DNA from: an uncultured Pelagibacteraceae bacterium
GTDB lineage: Bacteria > Pseudomonadota > Alphaproteobacteria > Pelagibacterales > Pelagibacteraceae
DNA length: 64,000 nt
Assembly: GCA_902594255.1 (NCBI GenBank)
Contig: CACJLN010000002.1
Location: forward strand, 82,289-146,288
Direction of reading: 5' to 3'
Shown in pieces: positions 44,029 through 55,169 of the stretch. How positions within the stretch are numbered: position 1 is the stretch's first letter; every line of letters begins with the position of its first letter. Position numbers and translations under genes: made by a program. Below the pieces are notes generated by a model. It searched no databases. It saw only the letters and a list, made by a program, of their open reading frames with translations, and was not told the origin of the DNA.

Positions 44029-45349
44029 AGATCAAGATAGAATATTTCAAAATTTGTATAATGATTTAGGACCAGGTTTAGTCTCGTCACAAAAAAGAGG
44101 TGATTGGGTTAATACTAAAGAAATTATCGATAAGGGTAGAGAATGGATTATAAATGAAATTAAGGAGTCGCAACTTAGAGGAAGAGGTGGAGCTGGTTTT
44201 CCAACAGGATTAAAATGGTCATTTGCTCCAAAAGAACTTGGATCTAGACCTCATTACCTTGTAATAAATGGTGATGAGTCGGAGCCAGGAACTTGTAAAG
44301 ATAGAGATATTTTAAGATTTGAACCTCATAAACTTATCGAGGGTTGTCTTATAGCTTCTTATGCAGTTCAAGCTCATGTTTGTTATATTTATATAAGAGG
44401 CGAATATTTTGTAGATGGTCAAAAACTTCAATTAGCAATTGATGAAGCTTATGAAAAAAATTTATTGGGAAAAAATGCAGCTGGTACAGGATGGGATTTA
44501 GATGTGTATATCCATTATGGAGCTGGTGCTTATATTTGTGGAGAGGAAACAGCATTACTTGAAAGTATAGAGGGAAAAAAGGGTCAACCTAGATTAAAAC
44601 CTCCTTTCCCTGCACTAATAGGTCTTTATGGTTGTCCAACAATAATTAATAATGTTGAGACCATAGCTGTGGTACCAACGATACTTAGAAGAGGTGGAAA
44701 ATGGTTTGCATCTCTAGGAAGAGAAAAAAACACAGGGACTAAAATTTTTTGTATTTCAGGAAATGTTAACAATCCTTGTAATGTAGAGGAAGAAATGAAT
44801 ATTCCACTAAAAGAATTAATTGAAGTCCATGCCGGAGGTGTCATTGGTGGTTGGGACAACTTACAAGCTGTTATTCCAGGTGGTTCCTCAATGCCTTTAA
44901 TTCCAAAAGAAAAATGTGAGACATTAACGATGGATTTTGACTCTTTAGTTGCAGAAAAAAGTGGATTGGGGACAGCTGGAGTAGTTGTTATTAACAAAGA
45001 TCAAGACATAATAAAATGTATGGCTAGAATAGCTAGATTTTATAAACATGAGAGTTGTGGACAGTGTACACCTTGCAGGGAAGGTTCTGGGTGGATGTGG
45101 AGAATGCTTGAGAGGATGGCAAAAGGAGAGGCATCGAAGGATGAGATTGAAATGTTAGGTGACGTAACAAAACAAATTGAAGGACATACAATTTGTGCTT
45201 TTGGAGAGGGATCTTCATGGCCTGTTCAGGGTTTATTGAGACATTTCAAAGATGAAATTAAAAAAAGAAATAATTTTGATCCAATTGTAAAAGAAAATAG
45301 AAATATTCCTTATTTAGTGGATCAACACTTATTAGATAAAAATGCTTAA
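44021..45349 (+). CDS. nuoF: NADH-quinone oxidoreductase subunit F
   Basis: NuoF (51 kDa) is the NADH dehydrogenase module with FMN and cluster N3. The 442-aa protein has the NADH-binding [15 protein letters not shown] (near 54-68), FMN-binding [19 protein letters not shown] (near 169-187), and the [4Fe-4S] motif [12 protein letters not shown] with a later Cys in HTICAFGEG. The start overlaps nuoE by 8 bases, and the end overlaps nuoG by 8. Confidence 0.98.
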   Translation: MLKDQDRIFQNLYNDLGPGLVSSQKRGDWVNTKEIIDKGREWIINEIKESQLRGRGGAGFPTGLKWSFAPKELGSRPHYLVINGDESEPGTCKDRDILRFEPHKLIEGCLIASYAVQAHVCYIYIRGEYFVDGQKLQLAIDEAYEKNLLGKNAAGTGWDLDVYIHYGAGAYICGEETALLESIEGKKGQPRLKPPFPALIGLYGCPTIINNVETIAVVPTILRRGGKWFASLGREKNTGTKIFCISGNVNNPCNVEEEMNIPLKELIEVHAGGVIGGWDNLQAVIPGGSSMPLIPKEKCETLTMDFDSLVAEKSGLGTAGVVVINKDQDIIKCMARIARFYKHESCGQCTPCREGSGWMWRMLERMAKGEASKDEIEMLGDVTKQIEGHTICAFGEGSSWPVQGLLRHFKDEIKKRNNFDPIVKENRNIPYLVDQHLLDKNA

Positions 45350-47375
45350 ATTAAAAGTAAACGATATTGAAGTAGAAGTTGAGGAGGGACTAACTGTTCT
45401 TCAAGCTTGTGAAAAAGCTGGAGCTGAAATACCAAGATTCTGTTATCACGAAAAATTATCAATTGCTGGAAATTGTAGGATGTGCTTAGTTGAAATGGAA
45501 AAATCTCCAAAACCAATAGCATCCTGTGCCATGCCAGCAGCAGACGGAATGGTAATTAAAACGAATACTCCTAGAATTGAGAAATCAAGAAAAGGTGTGA
45601 TGGAATTTTTACTGGCAAATCATCCTTTAGACTGTCCTGTTTGTGATCAAGGAGGTGAATGTGATTTACAAGATCAATCAATGTTTTATGGAATAGACAA
45701 GTCTAGATTTAAAGAAAATAAAAGAGCAGTTCCTGATAAAAATATGGGACCACTTATCAAAACTCAAATGACAAGATGTATTCATTGCACCCGATGTGTA
45801 AGGTTCGCAACTGAGATAGCTGGTGTTCCAGAGTTGGGAGCAATTGGCAGAGGTGAAGATATGCAAATAACCACTTATTTAGAACAATCAGTTCAATCAG
45901 AATTATCAGGAAATGTAATTGATCTTTGTCCAGTTGGAGCTCTTACATCTAAACCTTATGTTTTTGAGGCTAGACCATGGGAACTAAAAAAAACTGAGAC
46001 AATTGATGTTATGGATGCAGTAGGGTCAAACATTAGAGTTGATACTTATGATTGGGAGGTAAAAAGAATTTTACCAATTATTAATGAAGATATAAATGAG
46101 GAATGGATTTCAGATAAAACAAGATACGCTTGTGATGGTTTATTAAACCAAAGATTAGACACCCCCTATATTAAGTATAATAATAAATTTGAAAAAGCTT
46201 CTTGGAATGAGGTTTATAAAATTATAAAATCCAAAATAGAAAATACTGATAAAGAAAAAATATGTGGATTTGTTGGAGACCTAACCAACATGGAGACAAG
46301 TTTTATTTTTAAAGAATTTTTTGAGAGAACAATAAACAACAAAAAATATGATTTTAGACCAACAAAAAGATTTTTAGATAACTCTGAGAGAGATAATTAT
46401 TTATTTAATTCTCAAATAAACGGTATTGAGAAAGCAGACCTTATATTTTTAATTGGTACAAATCCAAGATTTGAAGCAACAATGTTGAACGCAAGAATAC
46501 GAAAAGCGTATATAAACGATAATGTAAAAATCATTTCATTGAATGATGTTGGTGAACTGACTTATGATTATCATAGTCTTGATGGAAAAACTCAAACTAT
46601 TAAAGATATTGTCGATAATAAACATAAGATATCAACAGAAATTATAGATTCTAAAAATCCAATGATTATTTTGGGAGAATCTTTTCTAAAATTAAATTCA
46701 GCTAATTATCTATTTAATTCATTCAAGGAATTTTTAGTTAATAATAAAAAATTTACTGAAGATTGGAAACCTTTAAATGTTTTGTCAGTGGATGCATCAA
46801 CGGTTGGGAACATAGATTTAGATGTAATTGACCAAAGTAATACTATTTTAGATGATCTTAGTAAAAATAAGTTTGAAATTATTTTTTTACTTGGTCAGGA
46901 TAATTTAAATTTTAAAAAAAAAGATGAGTTTATAATTTATTTGGGAAGCCATGGAGATAAAGGTGCTGAAATCGCGGATTTAATTTTACCAGGAGCAGCA
47001 TTTACAGAGCAATCAGGTCATTATACTAATTTAGAGGGCAAAATTCAAAAATCTTATAAAGCATCATATCCACCAGGTAATGCCAAAGAAGATTGGCAAA
47101 TTATTAACGATATTGCTGAGATGTTGAATAATAGAAAACTTTTTAATGATAAAGATGAGTTAGAAAGCAGCATGTTTAATTATCTTAAAATAAAACTGGA
47201 ACAAAAAAACTCGAATACGATTTACAAAAAAAACGATTATAGTTTTACAAATGAACTTCTAAAAGTTGATTTCAAAGACTACTACTTCTCTAATGTCATT
47301 GCTAGATCATCAAAAACAATGCTTGAATGCAATAATTCAAAATTAGATTTTAAAAAAACTGGAACCGAAGGTTAA
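45342..47375 (+). CDS. nuoG: NADH-quinone oxidoreductase subunit G
   Basis: NuoG (75 kDa) passes electrons through several clusters. The 677-aa protein has a [2Fe-2S] domain ([18 protein letters not shown]), the His-Cys motif [19 protein letters not shown], and the ligands [10 protein letters not shown] and [10 protein letters not shown]. The molybdopterin-oxidoreductase-like C-terminal part follows from about 215 and includes [19 protein letters not shown]. Length is slightly short of the common 690. It is 3 bases before nuoH. Confidence 0.97.
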   Translation: MLKLKVNDIEVEVEEGLTVLQACEKAGAEIPRFCYHEKLSIAGNCRMCLVEMEKSPKPIASCAMPAADGMVIKTNTPRIEKSRKGVMEFLLANHPLDCPVCDQGGECDLQDQSMFYGIDKSRFKENKRAVPDKNMGPLIKTQMTRCIHCTRCVRFATEIAGVPELGAIGRGEDMQITTYLEQSVQSELSGNVIDLCPVGALTSKPYVFEARPWELKKTETIDVMDAVGSNIRVDTYDWEVKRILPIINEDINEEWISDKTRYACDGLLNQRLDTPYIKYNNKFEKASWNEVYKIIKSKIENTDKEKICGFVGDLTNMETSFIFKEFFERTINNKKYDFRPTKRFLDNSERDNYLFNSQINGIEKADLIFLIGTNPRFEATMLNARIRKAYINDNVKIISLNDVGELTYDYHSLDGKTQTIKDIVDNKHKISTEIIDSKNPMIILGESFLKLNSANYLFNSFKEFLVNNKKFTEDWKPLNVLSVDASTVGNIDLDVIDQSNTILDDLSKNKFEIIFLLGQDNLNFKKKDEFIIYLGSHGDKGAEIADLILPGAAFTEQSGHYTNLEGKIQKSYKASYPPGNAKEDWQIINDIAEMLNNRKLFNDKDELESSMFNYLKIKLEQKNSNTIYKKNDYSFTNELLKVDFKDYYFSNVIARSSKTMLECNNSKLDFKKTGTEG

Positions 47376-47378
47376 TTA

Positions 47379-48377
47379 ATGGAATATTTAAGTATTGTTT
47401 TTCAAGAAACATATAAAATTTTGTTTCTATTAATACCCGTTTTAGTATCAGTTGCTATGATCGTTTGGTTAGATAGAAGAGTGTGGGCTTTCGTCCAAAA
47501 AAGAAGAGGTCCTAATGTTGTGGGACCTTTTGGATTACTTCAATCATTAGCTGATGCTCTTAAGTATATTTTTAAAGAAATAATAATCCCAGCTAGCTCT
47601 AACAAAGTTATATTTATTCTTGCTCCAATTATAACTATGACACTAGCTTTAACGGCATGGGCTGTAATTCCATTTAGTGAAAGTAAAGTTCTAGCAAATA
47701 TTAATGTTGGGATACTATATATATTTGCAGTTTCATCTCTAGGCGTGTATGGAATTATAATGGGTGGTTGGGCATCTAATTCCAAATATCCGTTTTTAGG
47801 AGCAATAAGATCTGCTGCCCAAATGGTATCTTACGAAGTATCTATTGGGATTATTATAATAAATGTTTTGTTATGTGTAGGATCATTGAATTTGAATGAT
47901 ATTGTTATAGCACAAGAAAATATGTGGTTTATTTTTCCATTATTTCCCATGTTCGTAATTTTTTTTATTTCAGCATTAGCTGAAACAAATCGACCTCCTT
48001 TCGATTTACCTGAGGCGGAGGCTGAATTAGTAGCAGGTTATCAAACAGAATACTCTGGCATGATGTATGCGATGTTTTGGTTAGGTGAATATGCAAATAT
48101 TTTATTGATGTGTGCTCTAGGATCAATATTATTTTTGGGTGGATGGCTGTCTCCGATTGATCTGTATCCATTTAACTTGATACCTGGCTTTATTTGGTTA
48201 ATTTTTAAAATATTGTTTTTATTCATGCTTTTCGCACTAGTAAAAGCTATAGTACCAAGATATAGATATGACCAACTTATGAGATTGGGTTGGAAAATAT
48301 TTTTACCATTATCTCTTACTTACGTTGTATTGACAGCAAGTTTCCTCTTTTATTTCAATCTTTTACCAACAATTTAA
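47379..48377 (+). CDS. nuoH: NADH-quinone oxidoreductase subunit H
   Basis: NuoH (ND1) links the peripheral arm to the membrane and lines the quinone channel. The 332-aa protein has about eight helices, the N-terminal [20 protein letters not shown], and the highly conserved [20 protein letters not shown] loop. It follows nuoG after 3 bases and directly abuts nuoI. Confidence 0.98.
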   Translation: MEYLSIVFQETYKILFLLIPVLVSVAMIVWLDRRVWAFVQKRRGPNVVGPFGLLQSLADALKYIFKEIIIPASSNKVIFILAPIITMTLALTAWAVIPFSESKVLANINVGILYIFAVSSLGVYGIIMGGWASNSKYPFLGAIRSAAQMVSYEVSIGIIIINVLLCVGSLNLNDIVIAQENMWFIFPLFPMFVIFFISALAETNRPPFDLPEAEAELVAGYQTEYSGMMYAMFWLGEYANILLMCALGSILFLGGWLSPIDLYPFNLIPGFIWLIFKILFLFMLFALVKAIVPRYRYDQLMRLGWKIFLPLSLTYVVLTASFLFYFNLLPTI

Positions 48378-48863
48378 ATGAAGATAACTAGATTTTTTAA
48401 AACTATACTAATGACTGATTTTGTCAGTGGATTATTAATTGCAATAAAAGAACTTTTTAAATCAAAAAAAACTATAAATTACCCCTTCGAAAAAGGAAAA
48501 ATTAGTCCAAGATTTAGAGGCGAACACGCGTTGAGAAGATATCCAAATGGTGAGGAAAGATGTATAGCGTGTAAATTGTGTGAAGCTGTTTGTCCTGCAC
48601 AAGCGATCACAATTGAATCTTCTCAAAGGTCTGATGGAAGTAGAAAAACAACTCGTTATGACATTGACATGATGAAGTGTATCTATTGTGGTTTATGTGA
48701 AGAATCTTGTCCTGTAGACGCGATAGTTCAGGGACCAAACTTTGAATTTTCAACAGAAACTCGAGAAGAACTTTATTATACAAAAGAAAAACTCCTAGAT
48801 AATGGAGATAAATGGGAAAATATTTTAGCTGCAAATATTAAATCAGATAACCCATATAGATAA
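48378..48863 (+). CDS. nuoI: NADH-quinone oxidoreductase subunit I
   Basis: NuoI (TYKY) carries two [4Fe-4S] clusters, N6a and N6b. The 161-aa protein has [16 protein letters not shown] (near 62-77) and [16 protein letters not shown] (near 101-116), preceded by [19 protein letters not shown]. The N-terminal amphipathic helix anchors it to the membrane arm. It is one base-tight to nuoH and 3 bases before nuoJ. Confidence 0.98.
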   Translation: MKITRFFKTILMTDFVSGLLIAIKELFKSKKTINYPFEKGKISPRFRGEHALRRYPNGEERCIACKLCEAVCPAQAITIESSQRSDGSRKTTRYDIDMMKCIYCGLCEESCPVDAIVQGPNFEFSTETREELYYTKEKLLDNGDKWENILAANIKSDNPYR

Positions 48864-48866
48864 TTT

Positions 48867-49499
48867 ATGATTGCACATGCAATATTTTTTTATATTTTTT
48901 CTATAATTGCGGTTATCTCAGCTATTATGGTAACTGTTTCAAAAAATACAGTACATTCTGTTTTTTTTTTGATACTTGATTTTATAAGCATTTCTTGCCT
49001 TTTTATAATGATTGGAGCAGAATTTTTAGGAATGATAATGTTAATTGTTTATGTTGGCGCAGTAGCAGTATTATTTTTATTTGTGGTGATGATGTTAAAT
49101 GTTGCTCAGCAAAAAAATCAATGGTTTATTTCAAAAGAGAGCTCTGGCCATATACCTGTAGGGTTAGTAATAAGTGTAATCATTTTTTTTGAATTAATAA
49201 TTGTAATTGGTGGTTGGAAATATAAGCCTGATTTACTTAATTCAACAAATTTATTTATTGAAAAAGGAGTAAGTAATACTCACTCTTTAGGACAAGTGCT
49301 TTATACAGATTATATTCATGTTTTTCAAATAAGCGGAATGATTCTTTTAATAGCTATGATTGGTGCCATTGTTTTAACTTTTAGACAAAGAGAGGGTGTA
49401 AAAAAACAAAGTTATTTGAAACAAATTTCAAGAGAGAGAGCTGAAGGTGTTGAGGTTCTTGAAGTTGCTTCAAATAGAGGAGTTAAAATTGATGATTGA
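48867..49499 (+). CDS. nuoJ: NADH-quinone oxidoreductase subunit J
   Basis: NuoJ (ND6) is a five-helix membrane subunit. The 210-aa protein has the conserved third-helix motif [23 protein letters not shown] near residues 50-72, whose pi-bulge is important for coupling. A hydrophilic C-terminal tail of about 35 residues ([20 protein letters not shown]) follows the last helix. Its stop overlaps the nuoK ATG by 8 bases. Confidence 0.96.
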   Translation: MIAHAIFFYIFSIIAVISAIMVTVSKNTVHSVFFLILDFISISCLFIMIGAEFLGMIMLIVYVGAVAVLFLFVVMMLNVAQQKNQWFISKESSGHIPVGLVISVIIFFELIIVIGGWKYKPDLLNSTNLFIEKGVSNTHSLGQVLYTDYIHVFQISGMILLIAMIGAIVLTFRQREGVKKQSYLKQISRERAEGVEVLEVASNRGVKIDD

Positions 49500-49803
49500 A
49501 ATAGGTTTAGGACATTATTTAACTCTAGGAGCAGTTATTTTTAGTATCGGAATAATTGGAATTTTTTTAAATAGGAAAAATATTATTGTAATATTAATGA
49601 GCATAGAACTTATATTATTGGCTGTTAATATAAATTTAGTATCATTCTCTATATATTTAGGAGATTTATCTGGCCAAGTATTTACGTTGTTTATATTAAC
49701 TGTTGCCGCAGCTGAGGCTGCAATTGGTCTGGCTATTATAGTAGTTTATTTCAGGAATTCTGGGACTATTCGAGTAGAGGAGATAGATAAACTAAAAGGA
49801 TAA
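49492..49803 (+). CDS. nuoK: NADH-quinone oxidoreductase subunit K
   Basis: NuoK (ND4L) is a three-helix proton-channel subunit. I chose ATG 49492, which gives a 103-aa protein starting [20 protein letters not shown], the usual NuoK N-terminus; an in-frame start at 49447 would add 15 residues unlike the family and overlap nuoJ far more. Membrane glutamates are present in [12 protein letters not shown] and [11 protein letters not shown], as required for proton transfer. One base separates it from nuoL. Confidence 0.97.
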   Translation: MIEIGLGHYLTLGAVIFSIGIIGIFLNRKNIIVILMSIELILLAVNINLVSFSIYLGDLSGQVFTLFILTVAAAEAAIGLAIIVVYFRNSGTIRVEEIDKLKG

Positions 49804-49804
49804 A

Positions 49805-51718
49805 ATGGAAATTTCAATATTAGCATTACCATTAATAGCCTCAATTATTTCTGGATTTTTTGGTAGGTTTATTGGCGATAGAAGTTCAGAAATTATTACA
49901 AGCCTACTGGTATCAATATCAGCTATTTTTTCATGCATGATTTTCTATGAAGTCATTGTAAACCAATATCAAGAAAATATAATTATTGCGACCTGGATAA
50001 GCTCTGGATCTCTTGAGGTAAATTGGTCAATGAATATAGACCCGTTATCCTCTGTTATGTTGGTTGTGGTTACATCTGTGTCTGCGTTAGTCCACATCTA
50101 TTCAATTGGGTACATGTCACATGATCCACATAAACCAAGGTTTATGGCTTACTTATCCTTATTCACTTTTGCAATGTTGATGTTAGTTACGTCAGATAAT
50201 TTTATTCAATTATTTTTTGGTTGGGAAGGAGTTGGTCTTTGCTCATATTTTTTGATAGGTTTCTGGTTTAAAAAAGAGTCAGCTAATAAAGCTGCAATCA
50301 AAGCATTTGTAGTTAATAGAGTAGGCGACTTTGGTTTTGCACTTGGAATATTTTTAATTTTTTATTTATTTGGAACAGTAAATTATTCTGAGGTTTTTAC
50401 CCAAATTTCAAAAATTACTGATAAAAATTTATTATTTTTAGGTATTACATTTAATGCAGTAGATTTAATTTGCTTACTTTTATTTATCGGTGCAATGGGT
50501 AAATCAGCACAAATTTTACTTCATACTTGGTTGCCAGACGCTATGGAGGGCCCAACACCTGTTTCTGCTCTAATTCATGCTGCCACAATGGTAACAGCTG
50601 GAGTTTTTCTGGTTGTAAGGTGTTCACCAATTTATGAGTACTCTGAATTAGCATTAAATATCATAACAATTGTTGGAATGAGCACAGCATTCTTTGCTGC
50701 AACAGTAGCTTTGGTTCAAAATGATATAAAAAAGATTATTGCGTACTCTACTTGTAGCCAACTAGGCTATATGTTTTTTGCTACAGGTGTGGGCGCATAT
50801 AATGTTGCTATGTTTCATTTATTTACTCATGCTTTCTTTAAAGCCCTATTATTTTTAGGATCTGGTTCAGTTATCCATGCCTTTAAGGATGAACAAAATA
50901 TTAATTATATGGGTGGAGTTTGGAAAAAGCTTCCCTATACCTATTCACTGATGATGATAGGAACTTTAGCTTTAACCGGTTTCCCATTTTTGTCAGGTTT
51001 TTACTCTAAAGATGCAATAATAGAATTTGCTTATCTAAGAGGAAATACCACTGGTTATTACGCTGCTGGAATCGGAATATTTACAGCTTTCCTCACATCA
51101 ATTTACTCTTGGAGATTAATTTTTAAAACTTTTCATGGTGAATATAATAATAAAGAGATAAAGATAGATGAAACACACGAGTCTCCAATCGTGATGTTGA
51201 TACCTTTGGTTTTATTATCAATTGGCGCTTTATTTGCAGGTTTTTTATTTAAAGAACTATTTATTGGTTATGAGGGGCTGAATAATTTTTGGCGTGACTC
51301 AATATTTTTTTTAAAACCCTTGAGCACTGATCATCCACCATTATGGTTTTTATTACTTACCCCAACTTTAGTCATTTTATCTATTCCATTAGCGTATTAT
51401 TTATTTTTAAAGAATAAGAATTTACCTGATCAAATTGCTAATATTAATAAACCGCTTTACAATTTTTTATTAAATAAGTGGTACTTTGATGAACTTTATG
51501 ATGTTTTGTTTGTTAAACCATCAAAAAAACTTGGTTTATTTTTATGGAAGTTTTTTGATCTAAAAATTATTGATGGTTTTGGTCCAGATGGTATCTCCTT
51601 ACTAATTAAAAAATTTTCAGTAAAAGCTAACAAATTTCAAAGTGGATATATATATCAATATGCTTTTGTAATGTTACTTGGCTTCTCCGCCTTATTAACT
51701 TTTTTAATCGTAAAATAA
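49805..51718 (+). CDS. nuoL: NADH-quinone oxidoreductase subunit L
   Basis: NuoL (ND5) is the distal antiporter-like pump subunit. The 637-aa protein has about 15-16 helices, the motif FFGWEGVGLCSYFLIGFW with the key Glu (near 140), GKSAQILLHTWLPDAMEGPTPVSALIHAATMV with pump Lys/His residues, and the long lateral-helix region near 540-610. The TAA stop shares its last base with the nuoM ATG. Confidence 0.97.
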   Translation: MEISILALPLIASIISGFFGRFIGDRSSEIITSLLVSISAIFSCMIFYEVIVNQYQENIIIATWISSGSLEVNWSMNIDPLSSVMLVVVTSVSALVHIYSIGYMSHDPHKPRFMAYLSLFTFAMLMLVTSDNFIQLFFGWEGVGLCSYFLIGFWFKKESANKAAIKAFVVNRVGDFGFALGIFLIFYLFGTVNYSEVFTQISKITDKNLLFLGITFNAVDLICLLLFIGAMGKSAQILLHTWLPDAMEGPTPVSALIHAATMVTAGVFLVVRCSPIYEYSELALNIITIVGMSTAFFAATVALVQNDIKKIIAYSTCSQLGYMFFATGVGAYNVAMFHLFTHAFFKALLFLGSGSVIHAFKDEQNINYMGGVWKKLPYTYSLMMIGTLALTGFPFLSGFYSKDAIIEFAYLRGNTTGYYAAGIGIFTAFLTSIYSWRLIFKTFHGEYNNKEIKIDETHESPIVMLIPLVLLSIGALFAGFLFKELFIGYEGLNNFWRDSIFFLKPLSTDHPPLWFLLLTPTLVILSIPLAYYLFLKNKNLPDQIANINKPLYNFLLNKWYFDELYDVLFVKPSKKLGLFLWKFFDLKIIDGFGPDGISLLIKKFSVKANKFQSGYIYQYAFVMLLGFSALLTFLIVK

Positions 51719-53202
51719 TGAACTTTCCTATTCTCTCCTGGTTGATTTTATTACCATCTATCGGAGCTTTATTTTTATTTTTTACCAGGGGTAATAAAAA
51801 AAACAATTTTACTATTAAGTATGTTGCTTTATTTACCTCAGCTGTAAATTTCTTTTTGTCAATTTATTTATGGATATCATTTGATGCATCAACTTCGAAC
51901 TTTCAATTTGTTGAAGAAAGAATTTGGATTGAAGATTTTATAAATTATAAAGTGGGCGTTGATGGTATTTCGATATTATTTATTTTATTAACAACATTTA
52001 TAACACCTCTTTGTATTATTTCTGTGAATAACTCAATTAAAGAGAGATTAAGTGAATTTTTAATAGCTGTTCTTATAATGGAGTCTTTTATGATAGGTGT
52101 ATTCTGCTCATTAGACCTTGTGATTTTTTACTTGTTTTTTGAAGCAGGTTTAATTCCGATGTTTTTAATAATTGGGATATGGGGTGGTGCTAGAAGAGTC
52201 TATTCTGCATTTAAATTTTTTTTGTATACTTTGCTTGGTTCAGTATTAATGTTGGTAGCCATAATTACAATATATTGGTTGAACGGAACAACAGATGTAG
52301 TCGAGCTTTATAATTCTGGAATTGATATTAAATATCAAAATCTTCTATGGTTAGCTTTCTTTAGCTCTTTTGCGGTAAAAACCCCTATGTGGCCTGTTCA
52401 CACTTGGTTACCAGATGCTCATGTTGAAGCACCAACTGCTGGGTCCGTCTTATTAGCAGCTATATTATTAAAAATGGCGGGATATGGTTTCATTAGATTT
52501 TCTCTTGGATTATTTCCTGCTGCATCAGAAATTTTTACTCCATTGATTTATACTCTAAGTGTAATTGCAATTATTTTTACGTCTTTCATAGCATTAATGC
52601 AGGAAGATATGAAAAAGCTAATTGCTTATTCATCAGTTGCACACATGGGTTATGTCACTTTAGGAATTTTTACAATTCAACAGCAAGGAATTGAGGGAAG
52701 TATTATTCAAATGATAAGTCATGGATTAGTTTCTGCAGCGCTCTTTTTGTGTGTTGGCGTTGTTTATGACAGAATGCATTCGAGACTCATTAATACGTAC
52801 GGTGGAATTGTGAGCATTATTCCAAAATATTCAATTTTATTTATGTTATTTACTCTTGCAGCTTTGGGTTTACCAGGAACGAGTGGTTTCGTTGGGGAAT
52901 TCTTAATTTTAATGGGTGCATTTAAGGATAATTTTTTGGTAGCAGTGATTGCCAGCCTAGGAGTAATTATTGGAGCCGCATATATGCTCTGGTTATATAA
53001 AAGAGTTGTTTTTGGTAAACTAGTAAATACTGATTTGAAACAGATGTTTGATTTAAATCGATCCGAGCTATTTATTTTATCTTGTTTGGCTGTGCCAACA
53101 CTATTTTTTGGATTTTACCCAGATCCTCTGATTAATACAATTGAAGTATCCATCTCAGATTTAATTGATCAATATAACTTTAAATTAGCAAGTCAAATAT
53201 AA
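51718..53202 (+). CDS. nuoM: NADH-quinone oxidoreductase subunit M
   Basis: NuoM (ND4) is an antiporter-like pump subunit. The 494-aa protein has the Glu-bearing FFEAGLIPMFLIIGIWGGARR (near 140-160), VKTPMWPVHTWLPDAHVEAPTAGSVLLA and the later conserved Lys-His region MKKLIAYSSVAHMGYVTLG. Fourteen helices are expected and visible. The stop shares one base with the nuoN start. Confidence 0.97.
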   Translation: MNFPILSWLILLPSIGALFLFFTRGNKKNNFTIKYVALFTSAVNFFLSIYLWISFDASTSNFQFVEERIWIEDFINYKVGVDGISILFILLTTFITPLCIISVNNSIKERLSEFLIAVLIMESFMIGVFCSLDLVIFYLFFEAGLIPMFLIIGIWGGARRVYSAFKFFLYTLLGSVLMLVAIITIYWLNGTTDVVELYNSGIDIKYQNLLWLAFFSSFAVKTPMWPVHTWLPDAHVEAPTAGSVLLAAILLKMAGYGFIRFSLGLFPAASEIFTPLIYTLSVIAIIFTSFIALMQEDMKKLIAYSSVAHMGYVTLGIFTIQQQGIEGSIIQMISHGLVSAALFLCVGVVYDRMHSRLINTYGGIVSIIPKYSILFMLFTLAALGLPGTSGFVGEFLILMGAFKDNFLVAVIASLGVIIGAAYMLWLYKRVVFGKLVNTDLKQMFDLNRSELFILSCLAVPTLFFGFYPDPLINTIEVSISDLIDQYNFKLASQI

Positions 53203-54620
53203 TGGAAAATTTACAACTAGTCTTACCTGAAATATTTCTTTCTTTATCGATAATGTTTTTATTAATATTCGGTGTTTTTAAAAAAAATAGTTCAAGATTA
53301 GTTCAGAGTCTTTCTCTGGCTGTTTTGATTGTAACTGCTGTTATTACATTCAATGAAACTATTGGAACTAATGAAACAAAATTATTTAACAACAGTATTA
53401 TAATTGATTATTTATCTTCATTAATGAAGATAATTACTTTGTCGGCTGCTTTTTTAGTTTTAATTATATCATCAAACTATCTTAAAACTTTTAAAATTTT
53501 TAAAATTGAATATCCAATATTAATTTTAAGTTCTGTATTAGGAATGATGGTTATGATTAATTCTAATGACTTAATTGTATTTTACATGGGACTAGAACTT
53601 CAGTCATTAGCTTTATATGTATTAGCAACATTCAATAGAGATCAAATTAAATCCTCTGAAGCTGGATTAAAATATTTTGTTTTAAGTGCCTTATCTTCTG
53701 GTTTATTGCTTTATGGTTGTTCTTTAATTTACGGATTTACAGGTTCTACTAATTTTGATGTAATAGCCAGCCAATTAAATTCAGATGTTTATGCTTTGAC
53801 ATTTGGTATAGTGTTTATTTTGGTAGGGTTAGCGTTTAAAATTTCTGCTGTTCCATTTCATATGTGGGCACCAGATGTTTATGAGGGCTCACCAACTTCT
53901 GTAACATTATTTTTTACAATGGTTCCAAAAATAGCAGCATTAACGGTGTTTATAAGATTTTTATATGTACCATTTATAAATTTGATTGATCAGTGGCAAA
54001 CGATTTTAATTTTTTTATCAATTGCATCAATGCTATTCGGTGCAATCGCAGCTATAGGACAGACAAATTTGAAAAGACTTGTCGCTTATAGTTCTATTGG
54101 GCATGTTGGTTATGCTCTTGCTGGTGTAGCTTCAGGTACTAATGATGGAATTCAAAGCTCAATTATCTATATAACAATATATGTGCTTATGAACTTAGGA
54201 TTGTTTTCATGTTTATTAATGCTGAAGAGAGATAATCAATATTATGAAAAAATAGATGATTTATCAGGTTTATCAAAAAATCATCCAATGCTTGCAATAT
54301 CATTACTTATAATTTTATTTTCACTAGCTGGAATTCCTCCTCTAGCAGGTTTTTTCGCAAAATTTTATGTTTTTAAAGCAGTCATTGAACAATCAATGTA
54401 TTTCCTTGCAATCGTAGGTTTATTATCAACAGTTGTTGCAGCCTTTTATTACTTAAGGTTAATTAAAATTATATATTTTGATAAGGAAAAAGAAAAATAC
54501 GATACAGACCATGGTTTTTGGTTAAAATTTTCACTAACTGCATCCACATTGTTAATTCTGATATACTTTATATTTCCAGGTCAATTAATTGAAGTTGTTT
54601 CTAGAATTAACATTATTTGA
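53202..54620 (+). CDS. nuoN: NADH-quinone oxidoreductase subunit N
   Basis: NuoN (ND2) is the proximal antiporter-like pump subunit. The 472-aa protein keeps YMGLELQSLALYVLATFNRD with its Glu (near 128-147), FKISAVPFHMWAPDVYEGSPT and NLKRLVAYSSIGHVGYALAG. It completes a full nuoA-N set in standard order. Its stop overlaps the next ATG (birA at 54620) by one base, so the run continues into unrelated housekeeping genes. Confidence 0.97.
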   Translation: MENLQLVLPEIFLSLSIMFLLIFGVFKKNSSRLVQSLSLAVLIVTAVITFNETIGTNETKLFNNSIIIDYLSSLMKIITLSAAFLVLIISSNYLKTFKIFKIEYPILILSSVLGMMVMINSNDLIVFYMGLELQSLALYVLATFNRDQIKSSEAGLKYFVLSALSSGLLLYGCSLIYGFTGSTNFDVIASQLNSDVYALTFGIVFILVGLAFKISAVPFHMWAPDVYEGSPTSVTLFFTMVPKIAALTVFIRFLYVPFINLIDQWQTILIFLSIASMLFGAIAAIGQTNLKRLVAYSSIGHVGYALAGVASGTNDGIQSSIIYITIYVLMNLGLFSCLLMLKRDNQYYEKIDDLSGLSKNHPMLAISLLIILFSLAGIPPLAGFFAKFYVFKAVIEQSMYFLAIVGLLSTVVAAFYYLRLIKIIYFDKEKEKYDTDHGFWLKFSLTASTLLILIYFIFPGQLIEVVSRINII

Positions 54621-55165
54621 TGAAATTCAAAATTTTTAAATTTAAAAGATTAAGAAGTACGAATGATACAGCTATAAGAATAATTCGAAACTCAAATTTA
54701 AAGTATGGAATGGTAATTGCCGAAAACCAAAGTCATGGACGTGGACAATACGGAAAAAAATGGTTGTACTTTAAAGGTAATTTATTTGTAAGTTTTTTTT
54801 ACAGTCTAGACAATTTAAATTTAACTTTATCTCAAATTACTAAATTAAACTGCTTGCTAGTTAAAAAAATAATTTCTAAATATTATAAAAAAAAAATTAC
54901 GTATAAGAGACCCAATGATTTATTGATAAAAGGAAAAAAAATAAGTGGAATTTTACAAGAGACTATTAATAAGAATAATAAAAAATCTCTTATAGTTGGA
55001 ATTGGCTTAAATTTAGTAAAAAACCCCATAATTAGCAACTATCCAACTACCAATTTAAATGATTTAATAAATAAAAAAGTCTCAAAAAAAAAAATAGAAA
55101 TTGAATTAAAGAATGTTTTTGAAAAAAACTTGAGTAAGTTTGTAGACATAGGAGTTAGTAGATAG
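54620..55165 (+). CDS. birA: Biotin--protein ligase, catalytic domain only
   Basis: BirA attaches biotin to carrier proteins such as the acetyl-CoA carboxylase BCCP. I chose ATG 54620, which overlaps the nuoN stop; the TTG three bases earlier is less likely. The 181-aa protein has STNDTA (near 14-19), ENQSHGRGQYGKKW with the biotinyl-AMP loop (GRGQ...W, near 36-49), and KRPNDLLIKGKKISGILQE with the catalytic Lys. It lacks both the N-terminal DNA-binding domain and most of the C-terminal SH3-like domain, so it cannot act as the bio repressor. Confidence 0.9.
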   Translation: MKFKIFKFKRLRSTNDTAIRIIRNSNLKYGMVIAENQSHGRGQYGKKWLYFKGNLFVSFFYSLDNLNLTLSQITKLNCLLVKKIISKYYKKKITYKRPNDLLIKGKKISGILQETINKNNKKSLIVGIGLNLVKNPIISNYPTTNLNDLINKKVSKKKIEIELKNVFEKNLSKFVDIGVSR

Positions 55166-55169
55166 TTAA

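Noticed and set aside
44626..44997. 123-codon minus-strand ORF inside nuoF
   Set aside because: It is fully antisense to a complete, motif-rich nuoF and has no recognisable family features; an ordinary shadow frame.
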